A stretch of 64,000 nt of DNA from the NCBI GenBank assembly GCA_905480545.1, contig CAJQQR010000085.1:1-64000 (forward strand), written 5' to 3'. Both the position numbers and the translations under genes were made by a program. The stretch's first letter is position 1; the number at the start of each line of letters is the position of its first letter. Shown one piece after another: positions 45,242 to 54,806 of the stretch. The notes under the pieces were generated by a model. It was not told the DNA's origin. It did no database searches and worked only from the letters and a program-made list of their open reading frames with translations. Source of the DNA: an uncultured Pirellulaceae bacterium (GTDB lineage: Bacteria > Planctomycetota > Planctomycetia > Pirellulales > Pirellulaceae).

Positions 45242-45433
45242 CAGGCCTGTTTTCGTGTTTTTTTAAACTATAAATGAAGAAGGATGGACAGAGTATGAGC
45301 ATGCACCGCACCTGTTGGTATTTGCGAATTTCATTCTCACTTGCATGACGGAGCGGGACATATGTAATGCATCATCGTCAATGAGACATTTTAGAAGTTA
45401 GAATGGATGGTCTCAATAAGAAAGCAGAGGCCG

Positions 45434-45631
45434 ATGAGTGAAAAACGAAAACGCAAGAATTGGACGGCATCGGAGAATATACGCATCGTCTTGGCAGAGC
45501 TGGAGCCCGGAGTTGAGGAATCGGAGCTTTGTCGTCCTGAGGGCATTCAGCCCACCCAGTATTACAATTGGAAGAACCAATTGGTGCCGAGTGCTGAATC
45601 GGAAATCAAATTGTTTGTCATACTTGCGTGA
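45434..45631 (+). pseudogene. Remnant of an IS3-type transposase OrfA
   Basis: The translation MSEKRKRKNWTASENIRIVL, AELEPGVEESELCRPEGI and QYYNWKNQLV has the helix-turn-helix layout of IS3-family OrfA (Trp, the ELCR motif and the WK pair). The frame ends after 66 codons from this ATG. The expected rest of OrfA, OrfB and terminal inverted repeats are not visible, so it is a decayed copy. It lies in a gap of about 560 bp before the FG-GAP gene. Confidence 0.65.
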
Positions 45632-45801
45632 CGAACGGGATTTATCTGTCTCGGCGGTTCGTAAGACTCGTCAACTAAGCCGCGATTCCGAGAAAAAAGT
45701 GGAGTTCGGTACGGTAATTTTAAAATCGAACTTACCTTAAAATTTATTGCATCGAATCGGTTCGCTCGGTCAGTTAGAATACACGTTAGGGCATCATATT
45801 A

Positions 45802-46989
45802 ATGAGGCGCAATCCAATCTTTCAGGTGATGGTGTTCTGTGTTTTTTTGGCTTTTAGAGTCAGCTCTGTTTGCGGTGATGAAACGTGGACGCGTCATACA
45901 ATTGACCAAACGCTTCAAGGCGCCGACGGTGTACGACTAGGTGACTTTAACGGCGACCAGCTTCCCGACATCGTGAGCGGATGGGAAGAGTCGGGAGTTG
46001 TACGGTTGTACCTTCATCCAGGTCATGCCAGATCCAAAAAGCCCTGGCCAGCGGTTACCGTTGGCAAAGGCAAGTCCCCCGAAGACGCGGTTCCCCTGGA
46101 CATAGATGGTGACGGACTGCTGGAAGTGGTCAGTTGCCATGAGGGGAAATTAAAACGAGTATTTGTACATCGTTTTAAAGCCAAACTTAATGATGACAAG
46201 CATTTGTTGAGATCGACCAATTGGGAGTCAAAGCCACTTGAGATACTTGATGGACAACAATGGATGTTTGCGGCGCCGATCAAGCTTAATGGAGGCAGAT
46301 CTGCAATGGTGTTGGGTTCGAAAAATAAAGGTGCGACCCTGACGCTTTTAAAACAGGACAAGCCGGGCCAACCAATTGAAGAGTGGACGGTCAAGAAAAT
46401 TCGCCAAGCCGGTTGGGTCATGTCGATTCAAGTTATTGACATGGATGCTGATGGTGACTCGGACATCGTATTCAGTGACCGCAAGGGTGTTCATCGCGGG
46501 ATAGGATGGCTTGAACAACCGGATCAAAATAAGTTGGATAAAAGGAAGGTTGATAACCAAACGTGGCAGGAGCATTCAATTGGGGGGAAAGATAACGAAA
46601 TTTTGTTTATCGAAGCGGCACCTTCCCGTGTACTTGCCTCGACTCGAAACTCGGTTTGGATTGAATACAAAAAAACTTTTGGGGATAACTGGGTTTCAGC
46701 GTCGATGTCAAACCCCAAAGATGTTGTAAACGGAAAGGCAATTCGCAGTTTCAAGAATGGTGCGATCGTGCTCACCGCTAATACTGCTGCAGCAAGGCCT
46801 TCGCCAACACTTCCGGGCATCTGGCTCAAACCCTCTGGTCAACAATGGCAAGTCATTGACCGAACGACTCAAACCAAGTTCGATCGAATAGAGCTGATTG
46901 ACATCGATGGTGATGGCGACCTCGACATCTTGACTTGCGAAGAGCGTCGGCAACTGGGAGTCGTGTGGTACGAGAATCCAGAGAATTAG
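45802..46989 (+). CDS. Secreted FG-GAP/VCBS-repeat protein
   Basis: 395 aa. Signal peptide (VMVFCVFLAFRVSSVCG), then several beta-propeller units with calcium-binding DxDxDG loops: GDFNGDQLPDIVSG, DIDGDGLLEVVSC, DMDADGDSDIVFSD and DIDGDGDLDILTC. These are FG-GAP-like repeats typical of exported planctomycete proteins, likely involved in binding or display; no catalytic residues are evident. Confidence 0.9.
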   Translation: MRRNPIFQVMVFCVFLAFRVSSVCGDETWTRHTIDQTLQGADGVRLGDFNGDQLPDIVSGWEESGVVRLYLHPGHARSKKPWPAVTVGKGKSPEDAVPLDIDGDGLLEVVSCHEGKLKRVFVHRFKAKLNDDKHLLRSTNWESKPLEILDGQQWMFAAPIKLNGGRSAMVLGSKNKGATLTLLKQDKPGQPIEEWTVKKIRQAGWVMSIQVIDMDADGDSDIVFSDRKGVHRGIGWLEQPDQNKLDKRKVDNQTWQEHSIGGKDNEILFIEAAPSRVLASTRNSVWIEYKKTFGDNWVSASMSNPKDVVNGKAIRSFKNGAIVLTANTAAARPSPTLPGIWLKPSGQQWQVIDRTTQTKFDRIELIDIDGDGDLDILTCEERRQLGVVWYENPEN

Positions 46990-47048
46990 AGACTAAAACG
47001 AATTGATAATGACCTCGTTTCCATTATTCTCGCTAATCCAAGTTCATA

Positions 47049-47609
47049 TTATTTTGCGCGGGTGTTGGCGTCTTTTCGCGTGTATGTCATTTGCATCGTC
47101 TTGACCATTTTGTCGGTTCGGCCGGTCGGATCCTTGTGAAACATTGTGAACGTGTGTGAATTCTTGTTTTCGTATTGGATGACGATTTTGCCTGGCATTG
47201 GTTTACCATCCATGCCGATTCCTGCAGTTTCGAAAGTCATCGTCTTGGTTTTCTGGTCGTAAGTTCCTTTCATGTGTGTCACAGTCGGTTGAAAAGAATC
47301 TACCCAAGTGCCAATGAATTTTTTTGTCTTCGTGTCATATCCAATCGTCGTGGATCCCTTAAGGCCACCGAACATGTCAGACGAGTAGTGCGAAACAGTC
47401 CAGAACTTGCCTATTGCATCGATTTTTTCTTCGCCTTGGAATTCCTGAAAACCTTCAGGCATCAGCATTTTGCCTGTAATGTTCCATTCTCCAACATCCA
47501 TCATGACAATCTTGTATGCATCAGTTGGTGTCGGCGGTTGTTGGGCTACGGCTTGTGAAACCAGCCCAGCACAAATCACTAAACCGAGTGCTACTCGCCT
47601 CTTGAACAT
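47049..47609 (-). CDS. Secreted DUF1579-type protein
   Basis: 186 aa from the ATG at 47609 (AAAGGG upstream). Signal peptide (VALGLVICAGLVSQAVAQ), then a beta-sandwich pattern with VGEWNITGKMLMPEG, SDMFGGLKGSTTIGYDTKTK, FIGTWVDSFQPTVTHMKG and YDQKTKTMTFET, as in the DUF1579 family. Such proteins are probably periplasmic ligand-binding; no enzyme activity is known to me. Confidence 0.8.
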   Translation of the reverse strand: MFKRRVALGLVICAGLVSQAVAQQPPTPTDAYKIVMMDVGEWNITGKMLMPEGFQEFQGEEKIDAIGKFWTVSHYSSDMFGGLKGSTTIGYDTKTKKFIGTWVDSFQPTVTHMKGTYDQKTKTMTFETAGIGMDGKPMPGKIVIQYENKNSHTFTMFHKDPTGRTDKMVKTMQMTYTRKDANTRAK

Positions 47610-47831
47610 TTGGTACCCTTTCAACGGAACAAACAATCGTTTTCGTGAACGCAAATTTTAAAAAGTTAGATCAACCTTCACATTGCCAAAACGGCAAAAT
47701 CTTTTCTGGATCCGAATACGGCGAAATACTTGATTGATGATTTCGGTTCATGACTTATTGCAAGGATGTCACAGAAATTCACTTGTGCAAAACGAAAATG
47801 ATCGTTTTAGCAAATCGAAACGAACAAGTGA

Positions 47832-48863
47832 TTACTCGAATTTTTCGATTTTCGGTTGTGGCACATCGTTTAGAAGTTTGTCGATGACGCTCTCGGTGGT
47901 TAAACCCTCGGCTTGCGCCTGAAAGTTCGTGTTGATCCGATGCCGAAGAACCGGGATCGCGACTTTTTTGACATCCTCAATGGCGACACTAAATCGACCG
48001 TCCATTGCCGCGATCGCTTTGCCGCCGGCAATTAGATTTTGCCCAGCTCGGGGGCCCGCACCCCATTCCACAAACTCCTTAATGTAATCCGGTGCCGAAT
48101 CATCCGACGGTCGAGATGCGCGTACCAACGCTGCTGTGTATTTGACGATGTACTCACTTACGGCCACCGTGCTGACTAACTTTTGCAAGTTGATGATAGA
48201 TTTACCGGAAAGGATTTGCTTGACAACTGGTTTTTCATTTCGGGTCGTCGACGTTAAAATCTGCTCTTCTTCTGCAGAAGACGGATAGCCGACCTTGATG
48301 TTAAACATGAACCTGTCGAGTTGAGCTTCGGGCAGCGGGTAGGTTCCTTCCTGCTCGATAGGGTTTTGTGTTGCGATCGCGAAAAATGGATCAGGCAAAT
48401 CGTAGGTTGTCCGTCCAACGGAGACTTCACGCTCCTGCATCGCTTGCAATAGAGCCGCTTGGGTCTTTGGTGGCGTTCGGTTGATTTCATCCGCGAGCAG
48501 AATGTTTGTAAAGATCGGTCCTTCAACGAAACGAAATGACCGTTTTCCATGTTCATCTTCTTCGAGAACATTGGTGCCCGTAATATCCGACGGCATTAAA
48601 TCGGGCGTAAACTGAATTCGATTGAAGCCAACATCGAGGACTCTTGCAATGGTCGAAACGAGCAAGGTCTTCGCAAGTCCGGGAACACCCTCTAGGAGGC
48701 AGTGTCCTCGCGTAAAAATGGCCGCAAGAACTTGTTCGATCACTTCCTCTTGACCCACAATGACTTTATGTAATTCATCACGAATTGTTTGCTGGTGACG
48801 ACTAAAGTCTTCAAGCAGTTCGCCAAGATTCTTTTGCTTGCTCACGTTTTTCCTTGTTGGCAA
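47832..48863 (-). CDS. MoxR-family AAA+ ATPase
   Basis: 343 aa. Walker A GVPGLAKTLL, Walker B FTNILLADEINRTPPKTQAA, sensor QNPIEQEGTYPLPEAQLDRF and arginine-rich C-terminal region (VKKVAIPVLRHRINTN) are all intact. MoxR ATPases act as chaperones for maturation of enzyme complexes, usually with a DUF58/von Willebrand partner downstream. Here the downstream neighbour is DUF1579 and no DUF58 gene is adjacent. The divergent neighbour is the prenyltransferase-repeat/DUF4159 gene, a pairing common in planctomycetes. Confidence 0.9.
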   Translation of the reverse strand: MPTRKNVSKQKNLGELLEDFSRHQQTIRDELHKVIVGQEEVIEQVLAAIFTRGHCLLEGVPGLAKTLLVSTIARVLDVGFNRIQFTPDLMPSDITGTNVLEEDEHGKRSFRFVEGPIFTNILLADEINRTPPKTQAALLQAMQEREVSVGRTTYDLPDPFFAIATQNPIEQEGTYPLPEAQLDRFMFNIKVGYPSSAEEEQILTSTTRNEKPVVKQILSGKSIINLQKLVSTVAVSEYIVKYTAALVRASRPSDDSAPDYIKEFVEWGAGPRAGQNLIAGGKAIAAMDGRFSVAIEDVKKVAIPVLRHRINTNFQAQAEGLTTESVIDKLLNDVPQPKIEKFE

Positions 48864-49124
48864 ATGGATTCCGAAATTTTCGTTAACACACTGGTCGCGA
48901 TCTCAGTTCCAAAGATGACACGTTCGTTCCCGACATTCAGGATATCCATTTTTCTCAGCTTCGGGCAGTATGACCATGGGGCTGTCAACCCGATTCGATA
49001 ATGATGGTAGATTGGAAGTATTGCCGCAACCGATTTTGTTGTTGTAGTTTAGAATCGGGCGTAGGATTAACCGATGAAAAATTTTTGCGAATTCGAAAAC
49101 CGAACAATTGGTCGGGCCAGCTAA

Positions 49125-51569
49125 ATGCCAAAATCAAAATTCCGTTGGATCGTGTCGATATTTCTGGTTTTGTTGACACCTCTTCTCGTGCAGCAACATG
49201 CACAGGGACAGCGAAACCGGGCTGCTCCGGCGGCGAATCGATCCATGGTCTCCTCCGCAGAGGTGAAAGACGCGATTGTTGACGGTGTCAATTACCTAAA
49301 AAAGAACCAGAATTCTGACGGGACTTGGATGGCTTGGCCCAGTGAAAAGCACGGTGTCACTGCTTTGGCGGCGTTTTCATTGCTGAATGCGGGCATCGAT
49401 CCCTCGGATCCCGTGATTCGCAAGGCGGCGAGCAAGCTGAAGTCGATCGATACCTCAACCACGTCCACCTATGCACTCTCATTTCAAACGATGGTGCTTT
49501 GTCTTGAAGATCCAAAATCGAATTTGCCATTAATTCAGAAGAATGTGGCTTGGTTCGAGGACCGCCAATTTCCGGCCGCAAGCGGTGGCCGGGCTGGTGG
49601 TTGGGGTTACAACCGAAACGGCAGAGATCAATCTCGACCGGATAACTCCATTAGTCAAGTCGCGCTGCTGGCGTTGCATGAGGCGCAGGCGGCTGGTGCT
49701 AAAGTTAAACCGGAGACCTGGCAGCTGGCAAAGGGATATTGGGAGCGGCAACAGGTACTGCGAGGGAGTGGCGCCGGAGGGTTTTGCTACGAAACGCCGG
49801 GCGGTCAGCGTCGCGGAGCGATGACATGTGCCGGTATTTCATCGTTGATTATCGCGATGGAGAATTCGCTCTCCATCGATGATGTACTGTCCAATGGAAC
49901 GGTTCAATGTTGTGGACAAGTCGATACTGAAGGTTACCGCGTCGAGAAAGCGATCGAGTGGTTAGTGAAGTATTTTATTGTCAATGGCCACCCAATCGAA
50001 AATCGTGGGAACATGGTCAGTTACCCCAACGAACTTTATTACCTCTACAGTTTGGAAAGGGCAGGGCGTCTGGCGGGACGGCGTGAATTTGGAAAGCATG
50101 ATTGGTACCGTGAAGGTGCGCGGCATCTCGTGGATTCTCGTCAGGGAAAAGATTATTGGTCGTACTTTCATAATGGTGCTCCGCGCGACATCGAAGTTTT
50201 GCAAAACATTCTGGGGACGTCGTTTGCTTTGCTTTTCCTGTCAAAGGGACTTCGACCGGTTGTGATCGGAAAGTATCAGCATGCAAGTGGCGACGATTGG
50301 AATATCCACCGCAAAGGCGTGCACTTCCTGACACGCTCGCTGGAAAAAGTGTGGCAACGAAAACTGAATTGGCAAACGATCGACGGACGTCGTGCATCGG
50401 CCAATGATTTGTTAGAAGCGCCGATACTTTTTATAAGCGGCAGAGATTCCTTTAAATTGACCGATGAGCAAAAGGAAAACTTGAAAGAGTACGTCAATCA
50501 GGGAGGTTTTATCTTTGCCGAAGCTTGTGTTGGCGAGGGGTGTGATCCCGGCAAATTCGACGCTGAATTTACCAAAACGATGGAAGAGATTTTCAACACC
50601 GAGTTTGCAACGCTCGATCCGAGCCATCCCATCTGGACGGCGGAGAGTAAGCTTTATCCCAATGCCGATCGACCACTGAAAGGGTTGCAAGCGTGCTGCC
50701 GTACCAGCGTCGTTTACTGTCCGAAAAACCTGACCTGTTTTTGGCAACTGAATCAACCACGCTTTCAATCAGCGCTTCAGGGGAAAAATAAAGACGAGGT
50801 CGAATACTGCACGCAACTGGGAATTAACGTTGTGACCTACGCCACGAATCGTGAGCTAAGAGACCGGTTGAACCGTCCCAAGATTGAATCCTCGTTGGTC
50901 GATGATGTCTCGCCTGATCAAATTGAAGTCGGGAAGATTTTGCATTCCGGCGGTGCGGATGATGCTGCGGTTGCGCTTCAAAACCTGATGCAGGCGGCAA
51001 AACGGGAAGCATCCTTGCCGTTCAGTAGGAAAAAAACGTTAGTGTCGGTTACGGATAAAAAGGTTTATCAATATCCAATTCTGTTCATGCATGGGCGTTT
51101 TGGGTTTGAGTTTTCGGAAGAGGAACGCCAAAAGCTCCGATCGATGGTAAAGGACAATGGCTTCTTTCTTTTTGCCGATTCAATTTGTGCCAGCGGCAAG
51201 TTCACGGAATCATTTCGAAAAGAGATGCTGCAGATTTTTCCAGAAGGCGAACTCAAACGGATTGACGCAAACCACCCGATTTTTACCAAACAATATGGGT
51301 CTGATATCCAATCCGTTGCTTTACGCACGCCGATTTCAGATCCGGAACCTGATGGACAGAAATTTCGAGAAACGAAGACGCTGCCGTATTTGGAAGCAAT
51401 CGAAATCAATGGCACGCTGTCTGTGATTTTTTCACCCAATGACCTGAGCTGTGCCCTGGAGAACGCGAAATCTGTCGAATGCAAAGGGTACAAAACGGAC
51501 GACGCATCCCGAATCGGAATTAATATTCTGCGTTATGCTTTAAATCGTGAGATTCCAGATGGACCGTAG
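49125..51569 (+). CDS. Secreted protein with terpenoid-cyclase-like repeats and two DUF4159 domains
   Basis: 814 aa. Signal peptide (FLVLLTPLLVQQHAQGQ), then an alpha/alpha-toroid-type region (residues about 45-400) with squalene-cyclase-like repeats (VNYLKKNQNSDGTWMAWPSE, AGGWGYNRNG, SGAGGFCYETPGGQ). Two DUF4159-like domains follow: about 411-590 (APILFISGRDSFKLTDEQKE, LKEYVNQGGFIFAEACVGEG) and 610-814 (YPILFMHGRFGFEFSEEERQ, MVKDNGFFLFADSICASGKF), both ending with a NVVTYATNRE / NILRYALNRE block. The pair looks like an internal duplication. Function is unknown; divergent from moxR. Confidence 0.85.
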   Translation: MPKSKFRWIVSIFLVLLTPLLVQQHAQGQRNRAAPAANRSMVSSAEVKDAIVDGVNYLKKNQNSDGTWMAWPSEKHGVTALAAFSLLNAGIDPSDPVIRKAASKLKSIDTSTTSTYALSFQTMVLCLEDPKSNLPLIQKNVAWFEDRQFPAASGGRAGGWGYNRNGRDQSRPDNSISQVALLALHEAQAAGAKVKPETWQLAKGYWERQQVLRGSGAGGFCYETPGGQRRGAMTCAGISSLIIAMENSLSIDDVLSNGTVQCCGQVDTEGYRVEKAIEWLVKYFIVNGHPIENRGNMVSYPNELYYLYSLERAGRLAGRREFGKHDWYREGARHLVDSRQGKDYWSYFHNGAPRDIEVLQNILGTSFALLFLSKGLRPVVIGKYQHASGDDWNIHRKGVHFLTRSLEKVWQRKLNWQTIDGRRASANDLLEAPILFISGRDSFKLTDEQKENLKEYVNQGGFIFAEACVGEGCDPGKFDAEFTKTMEEIFNTEFATLDPSHPIWTAESKLYPNADRPLKGLQACCRTSVVYCPKNLTCFWQLNQPRFQSALQGKNKDEVEYCTQLGINVVTYATNRELRDRLNRPKIESSLVDDVSPDQIEVGKILHSGGADDAAVALQNLMQAAKREASLPFSRKKTLVSVTDKKVYQYPILFMHGRFGFEFSEEERQKLRSMVKDNGFFLFADSICASGKFTESFRKEMLQIFPEGELKRIDANHPIFTKQYGSDIQSVALRTPISDPEPDGQKFRETKTLPYLEAIEINGTLSVIFSPNDLSCALENAKSVECKGYKTDDASRIGINILRYALNREIPDGP

Positions 51570-52635
51570 CTGAGATTATGGATGACCGATTTCGGCCAGG
51601 ACGAAATGGCAATGTGAGTTCAATCGCTACTGCATCTTACGGGTCTGATCGAAAGTTGCGGCTTTCACGATAGAAGGCTTTCACGATAGAAGGCATTCAC
51701 GATAGAAGGCATTCATAATGAAAGGCTGTTGATGAAGTGGATGGCTCACAACTTGAATTTCGAATTTGTATGGATGGTGTTGAAGACTGGTCGTGAAGAG
51801 TCACGATTGCCCAGTATATGGCTGGAATTGGCTTCGAATAAATACGCCGAAGAGCATGCATGCGGTTTTTTCTGAATTGCCGGCCAAGAGATTCAAATGG
51901 AGTCAAATACGGTATAGAAATTGACTCGTTTTTTGGGAAAGGCAAAGGATCAAGATCCGGTTGGTCGCCCACCCATTAAAGCGGTAGCTTATTCGCATTT
52001 TTGAAATTGCGTCTGGTCTCTCGGATCTGCAGTTGCTTGATCTAAAGTTGCTTGATCTGGGGCATTTTTCATGGACCAAAAAGTCCGAGTGTTCCCGATA
52101 TGGCTCCAAACATCGCCACCTATCACCGGTTGGGCGCAAAAAAATTGGCAATTGCAAAATCGATTTGTCGATCAACAATTCGAAATTGGGCATTTTGGTA
52201 GCCAACAAATGAAACGTGATCGTTAATCCGATTTGTGTGATTCCGTTAAAACGAACCGCCTCTTTTTGCCGTTCAGCAGCTCTTTAGGTTGTGCATCGCA
52301 GTTCGAGTTGTCTTTGGCATTTCATGCCATTCGGTAATGTCATTAGTTTTGGCTATCGAGCTATTCGCCAGTTCGGACTACCAACGAATTGGATGTGCAA
52401 TAGACTTGCCTTCTTCCTGACAAATGTTTTTCGGCCCAGGTTTTGGCGAACCTTTGGGGCCAACATCCATCCTCGATTTCGTGTTTCAGAATTTTCATTG
52501 ACTTGTGACGGGGTTTGCGATGGCGTTCGCCACAAGCCGGTTTCGTTTACGGATCAAGACCTGACATTCAATCTATCGATCGTTTGTTGAGAATCAAAAT
52601 TCAACGTGGCCAAATAAATTTATGCAAAGTGCCTT
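51570..52635. other. Gene-free stretch of about 1.07 kb
   Basis: No gene recognised. It holds a 16-bp tandem repeat (51662-51725) and a 13-bp direct duplication (AGTTGCTTGATCT at 52031 and 52046). The short frames do not show family features. It is the largest gap of the window. Confidence 0.5.
51662..51725. repeat. Four tandem copies of a 16-bp unit
   Basis: Units CTTTCACGATAGAAGG (51662, 51678), CATTCACGATAGAAGG (51694) and CATTCATAATGAAAGG (51710). The last copy has the most changes. Confidence 0.9.
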
Positions 52636-53931
52636 GTGATCAAAACTGTTTTTAATTCATACAGGGGTGCTTACGCGGATTTACCATCCAAGATCTGGTT
52701 GCTTTCCGCAATCATGTTGATCAATCGTGCCGGAACAATGGTTTTGGTTTTTTTTGTTCTATATCTTACCAACGTGTTTGGGTACTCGGACCAAACGGCC
52801 GGCGGAATTATCTCGATCAGTGCGTTGGGTGGAATAGCGGGTGCACTCTTTGGCGGCTGGTTTGCTGATCGGTTTGGATCGGTTCGAGCTCAGTTGATTT
52901 TTCTGACGTTAACCGCGATTCAGTTTCTCTTTTTAATGCGTGCCGATTCGCTAGTGGGTGTGACTGCGATGTTGGTTGTGCTCATGTTTTTCAATGAAGC
53001 TGTGCGGCCGGGATTGAATGCATGTTGTCTTGAATACTCGCAACCGGAGAACCAAAAGCGCTCGATGGGCCTTCTTCGCCTGGCGGTTAATTTAGGGATG
53101 GCAGTTGGGCCTGTTATGGGCGGTTTTCTCGCCGAATATGATGCGTGGGATTGGATGTTTTTGATTGATGCCGCCAGCTGTTTCGCCGCGTCGATTTTGC
53201 TGTTTGTCGTTTTTGGTTTAGGCAAATCGCCGAGGCGCGATTTTGGAAGCGATGATTGTATTGGTGGCCGGGAGCAAGTCCAATCGGGTAGATTAGATAA
53301 TGACGAAGCAGAGAAATCACAAACCTATCTTTCTCCGTGGCATGATCCGCGAATGCTTCGATTCGGTGCTGTTTTTATGTTGACACTGATTGTGTTTATC
53401 CAGTTTGGAACGACGCTGATCAAGTACTTGGAAGAAGTGTACGGATTTTCTGAATCGCAAATTGGATTGATTGAATCGCTCAACCCAATTCTCATCGTGG
53501 CTTTTGAAATGGTGTTGATCAAAAGGGTCGAGAAATTCTCGACTGTGAAGGTGATTGCATTCGGATCGCTATTGATTTGTCTTGGATTTGGTTTGTTGCC
53601 CTTTGGAAGTTCGGCGGCGTTTTGTTTGTTGGCAGTGACTGTATGGACGTTTGGTGAGATGTTGTCATTTCCACTGGCTACGGCGTATGTTGCGGAGTTG
53701 AGCAACGATCGGAACCGCGCCCGCTATCAAGGGTTCATTACCGTGATTTGGTCTATGGCGATGGTCGTGGGACCCTTTCTCGGTCTGACACTTTATGGCA
53801 TCGACAAAAACCTGCCATGGTACGCTGCACTTGTTATTGGCGCGATTTCGTTCCCAATGATATGGAATCTGGAACGACGAATAGCGAAGTCCGTGCCCGC
53901 GAAAAAGATCGCCGATGTGCCACAAGCTTAA
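52636..53931 (+). CDS. MFS transporter
   Basis: 431 aa from a GTG, with 12 predicted membrane helices. GALFGGWFADRFGSVRAQ is the loop between helices 2 and 3 (GxxxDRxG motif of the major facilitator superfamily), and NDRNRARYQGFITVIW lies in the corresponding second-half loop. A hydrophilic central loop (SPRRDFGSDDCIGGREQVQS) separates the halves. It is likely a proton-coupled exporter, perhaps a drug or peptide type; no substrate motif is visible. It ends convergent with a KaiC-like gene, overlapping by 4 nt (53928-53931). Confidence 0.9.
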   Translation: MIKTVFNSYRGAYADLPSKIWLLSAIMLINRAGTMVLVFFVLYLTNVFGYSDQTAGGIISISALGGIAGALFGGWFADRFGSVRAQLIFLTLTAIQFLFLMRADSLVGVTAMLVVLMFFNEAVRPGLNACCLEYSQPENQKRSMGLLRLAVNLGMAVGPVMGGFLAEYDAWDWMFLIDAASCFAASILLFVVFGLGKSPRRDFGSDDCIGGREQVQSGRLDNDEAEKSQTYLSPWHDPRMLRFGAVFMLTLIVFIQFGTTLIKYLEEVYGFSESQIGLIESLNPILIVAFEMVLIKRVEKFSTVKVIAFGSLLICLGFGLLPFGSSAAFCLLAVTVWTFGEMLSFPLATAYVAELSNDRNRARYQGFITVIWSMAMVVGPFLGLTLYGIDKNLPWYAALVIGAISFPMIWNLERRIAKSVPAKKIADVPQA

Positions 53932-54806
53932 AGAAGATTGATACCCGAGTTGGTGATCTCGTATGGCAGGATTTCATCGCTGCAATAGCTCCCTCGGTGT
54001 TTGGCAATAAAAAGCGCCCGACCAATCTTGTTTCCGGTTTTTACTTTACCCATCAAGATCAATGTGTTTGCATTGGAAATTACATCTCCCTCTTCGATTT
54101 GCCTGGCGATCAAATCGTCCAGCATCATTTCCTTTGAAGTCCAGAGAACAACGCAGCCAATTTTGTTTGCGTCATAGTTGTATTGCGTAACTCTTTCGCT
54201 GACGGATCGGAAGTCTTGGCGAAACAAATCACGGGCAACCCATTCAGGGTCTTTACGAATGATCTGGTGGTAAACATATTCGAATAAATTCAATTGAATC
54301 GATTCAGCCGAGACGTCTGCTGGCTCAATGCCGTCAACAACAATTTTCTGACAGCCTCGAATTAAATTTGAATAAATAAAGGCAATCGCTGAATGAAGTT
54401 TGGTATTAAGTTCAGATTGCCAATCTCGCCATTGATCAAAATCCAGGTCCCGTTTGGTCACGCGTTGACCTGTGACTTCAAACACGTGCAAGTAATCGCC
54501 GATGATTTGGGTCAGCTCGAAAATTTCGTCCGGAGTAAACCTCTTTTGGTTATCGACGGGGGAAAGAACTTTCTGATACATCCGTTCCGCGTAGCCGAAA
54601 TGATTTTGACCATCCCCTCTAGCCGACATGTCGAAGATGACGCCTGCGTTATCTTGGTCGTGTTGGCAAAAGTGCGTGCCAAGTTGCGTTTTACCGATAC
54701 CCGTTGCACCGAGAACGACACTCATCGTACCCGGCATCAAGCCGCCGCCGAGATGTTCATCCAGTTTCAAAACGCCAGTCGAAATGCGATCGGTTGAATC
54801 ATTCAT
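53928..54806 (-). CDS. KaiC/RecA-like ATPase
   Basis: 292 aa single-domain RecA-fold ATPase. ISTGVLKLDEHLGGGLMPGT is the KaiC-family opening, Walker A is GATGIGKT (residues 31-38) and the Walker B strand is QKIVVDGIE. The middle holds helical insert EIFELTQIIGDYLHVFEVTG. KaiC-like single-domain proteins are often signalling or DNA/redox regulators, but the role here is unknown. It overlaps the upstream cysteine desulfurase gene by 8 bases and is co-transcribed with it. Confidence 0.8.
   Translation of the reverse strand: MNDSTDRISTGVLKLDEHLGGGLMPGTMSVVLGATGIGKTQLGTHFCQHDQDNAGVIFDMSARGDGQNHFGYAERMYQKVLSPVDNQKRFTPDEIFELTQIIGDYLHVFEVTGQRVTKRDLDFDQWRDWQSELNTKLHSAIAFIYSNLIRGCQKIVVDGIEPADVSAESIQLNLFEYVYHQIIRKDPEWVARDLFRQDFRSVSERVTQYNYDANKIGCVVLWTSKEMMLDDLIARQIEEGDVISNANTLILMGKVKTGNKIGRALFIAKHRGSYCSDEILPYEITNSGINLL

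Noticed and set aside
51903-52590. Two or three frames of about 100 aa in the large gap before the MFS gene
   Set aside because: They overlap each other on both strands, show no family features and cross the direct repeats.
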